DNA of 64,000 nt from Marinobacter pelagius. GTDB lineage: Bacteria; Pseudomonadota; Gammaproteobacteria; Pseudomonadales; Oleiphilaceae. The translations under genes and the position numbers were made by a program. Positions 62,659 through 64,000 of the stretch are shown here, one piece after another. The stretch is taken from assembly GCF_900114925.1 (NCBI RefSeq), contig NZ_FOUR01000007.1, positions 62,001 through 126,000 of the forward strand, given 5' to 3'. Each line of letters begins with the position of its first letter. Position 1 is the stretch's first letter. The notes under the pieces are model-generated. The model had not been told where the DNA came from. It worked only from the letters and a program-made list of their open reading frames with translations, and searched no databases.

Positions 62659-63299
62659 TGGCCACCGGCGCCAGACTTGTCACGGCCCTGATCCTGCTCG
62701 CCCTGCTGCAAGCCTGTACCACCATTCAACTGGAACCCTTACCGGAGGGCATGACCGACCAGCCACCCCCCGGCTGGGCCGACAGAACCCGCCAGCTGAG
62801 CCGGTTCGACCAATGGGAGCTCTCCGGCAAACTGGCCGTTCGCCAACCCACGGACAGCGGCACGGCTCTGATCAACCACTGGATCCAGGATGGCGAAGCC
62901 TACGACCTGGCTCTCTCATCTTCCTTCCTGGGCATGGGCAGCACCTCGCTGAAGGGGGTTCCCGGATTTATCGAGCTCACCCTGCCCAACGGCGACAGTT
63001 ACCGCTCCAGTGAACCGGAGGAACTGGTCGAGGCCGCCACCGGCTGGCAGCTCCCCATCGACAACCTGGTGTGGTGGATCCGTGGTCTGCCTGCACCGGG
63101 CGGAGATTTCCGACTGCTGTTTGACGAACAGAACCAGTTAGCCATCATCCGCCAGGCCGGCTGGGAAATCCGCTACGACCGCTGGCAGGACTTCCTGGCA
63201 GACTATCCCGAGCTGCCCGCCCGGATTACCGCCCTCAAAGGCGAGAAGCGGGTCCGCATGGTGATCGGCCAATGGCACGATCTCGAGAAAGATCAATGA
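62658..63299 (+). CDS. lolB: Outer-membrane lipoprotein LolB
   Basis: A 213-residue lipoprotein with lipobox LLQAC (cysteine near residue 16). LolB receives lipoproteins from LolA and inserts them into the outer membrane. The conserved beta-sheet features include [34 protein letters not shown] near residues 53-86, the leucine-bearing loop [13 protein letters not shown], and [10 protein letters not shown] near 135. It is coupled to the TPR gene upstream and to ispE downstream by a 4-base ATGA overlap. Confidence 0.94.
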   Translation: MATGARLVTALILLALLQACTTIQLEPLPEGMTDQPPPGWADRTRQLSRFDQWELSGKLAVRQPTDSGTALINHWIQDGEAYDLALSSSFLGMGSTSLKGVPGFIELTLPNGDSYRSSEPEELVEAATGWQLPIDNLVWWIRGLPAPGGDFRLLFDEQNQLAIIRQAGWEIRYDRWQDFLADYPELPARITALKGEKRVRMVIGQWHDLEKDQ

Positions 63300-64000
63300 G
63301 CACCTCGATCACCCTGCCCTCGCCGGCCAAGCTCAACCTGTTCCTGCATATAGTCGGTCGCCGGCCTGACGGCTATCACGAGCTCCAGACCCTGTTCCAG
63401 TTCCTGGACTATGGTGATGACATCACCTTCACTCTGACGCCCGACCAGCCCGGCGTTCGCCTGGCAGAACCGGTGCCGGGGGTCGCGGATGAGGACAACC
63501 TCATTATCCGGGCCGCCCGCGCCCTGGAGGCCCGGGCCACAACCACTCTGCCCGGAGTCACCATCAGCCTGGTCAAGCGCCTGCCCATGGGTGGTGGCCT
63601 CGGCGGCGGCAGCTCGAACGCCGCCACTACCCTGCTGGGGCTCAACTATCTTTGGCAGATGGATCTCGGCCTCGATGAACTGGCAGAGATCGGCCTGGAC
63701 CTGGGGGCAGATGTACCGGTGTTCGTCCGGGGTCATGCCGCCTTTGGCGAAGGCGTGGGCGAAAAACTCACGCCGGTGAACCCACCGGAGGACTGGTTCG
63801 TGGTGCTCAAGCCGTCCTGCGACATCAACACCGGAAAGATTTTTTCCGAAGAAGGGTTGACAAGGGACACCCCAAAAATCAAAATAGCGCCCGCTTTTGA
63901 GGGAGACGCCTCGAGGTACCGAAACGACTGTGAGGATGTAGTTCGTAAACTGTATCCTGAGGTTAACCAGAGCCTGGAATGGCTTTCACAATTCGGACCT
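63296..64000 (+). CDS. ispE: 4-diphosphocytidyl-2-C-methyl-D-erythritol kinase, 5' part
   Basis: The first 235 codons of a GHMP kinase of the MEP isoprenoid pathway; the gene runs past the window end (full enzymes are about 280 residues). Seen are [24 protein letters not shown] near residues 7-26, the ATP loop [17 protein letters not shown] near 99-115, and [12 protein letters not shown] near 138. The lolB-ispE order is standard in gammaproteobacteria. Confidence 0.96.
   Translation, partial: MSTSITLPSPAKLNLFLHIVGRRPDGYHELQTLFQFLDYGDDITFTLTPDQPGVRLAEPVPGVADEDNLIIRAARALEARATTTLPGVTISLVKRLPMGGGLGGGSSNAATTLLGLNYLWQMDLGLDELAEIGLDLGADVPVFVRGHAAFGEGVGEKLTPVNPPEDWFVVLKPSCDINTGKIFSEEGLTRDTPKIKIAPAFEGDASRYRNDCEDVVRKLYPEVNQSLEWLSQFGP

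Noticed and set aside
1..64000. Search for CRISPR arrays, insertion sequences, prophage genes, integrons, and tRNA or rRNA genes.
   Set aside because: No regularly spaced spacer-type repeats, transposase, phage structural genes, or cloverleaf-like sequences were seen; xerD is the housekeeping recombinase and not an integrase.

Overview
The window is a gene-dense, GC-rich chromosomal segment from a gammaproteobacterium, most likely Marinobacter or a close marine relative. This rests on gene order (sdhE-ygfX-ygfZ, hom-thrC-recJ, rpsP-rimM-trmD-rplS, hemA-prfA-prmC-moeB, lolB-ispE), a DctBD-regulated TAXI-type TRAP transporter, a rimB-rimK-aspartoacylase cluster and an intergenic inverted-repeat element. 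The genus is an inference from memory, not from a search. I saw no prophage, insertion sequence, CRISPR array, rRNA or tRNA gene. No gene-free stretch exceeds 300 bases; the longest are about 190-260 bases (2282-2470, 5166-5396, 24918-25177, 27558-27794, 32531-32758, 51841-52100), and the sites seen in them are listed.

Layout. 1-20 kb is mostly housekeeping: the 3' end of sdhE, ygfX, ygfZ; then on the minus strand ung, lysS, prfB (with its programmed frameshift), recJ, thrC, hom, dsbC, xerD, rplS-trmD-rimM-rpsP and ffh; then on the plus strand a YpjD-like protein, a CorC/HlyC-type CBS membrane protein and a DUF1631 protein. Two clusters of 28-30 bp palindromes flank ung/lysS and prfB/recJ. 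20-25 kb holds a TonB-like protein, grxD, argF with an adjacent orphan ABC ATPase, and glpK.

25-36 kb is the most interesting metabolic block. An OmpR-family two-component system is divergent from olsB-olsA (ornithine lipid synthesis). Further along is an operon of a GT4 glycosyltransferase and a PAP2 lipid phosphatase. Both lipid operons are preceded by tandem 7-bp half-sites at strict 11-bp spacing that match the PHO box, which suggests a phosphate-starvation membrane-remodelling set. Between them lie a SlyD-like isomerase, a long acetyl-CoA hydrolase/transferase and a Tas-like aldo-keto reductase.

36-43 kb contains dinB with a textbook LexA box, divergent from DUF1244-hopJ-minCDE, then DUF2804, START, CBS and PIN-PhoH proteins. 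43-52 kb contains a lipoprotein alpha/beta hydrolase and a four-gene operon (TAXI binding protein, fused TRAP permease, DctB-like kinase, DctD-like sigma-54 activator). A GG-N10-GC sigma-54 promoter candidate and two identical palindromes 32 bp apart, about 100 and 132 bp upstream, look like its promoter and enhancer. 52-55 kb holds rimB-rimK-aspartoacylase-yjbQ. 55-64 kb holds a photolyase, a 29-bp inverted-repeat element, moeB, prmC, prfA and hemA, and in the other direction a TPR lipoprotein, lolB and the start of ispE, which runs off the end.
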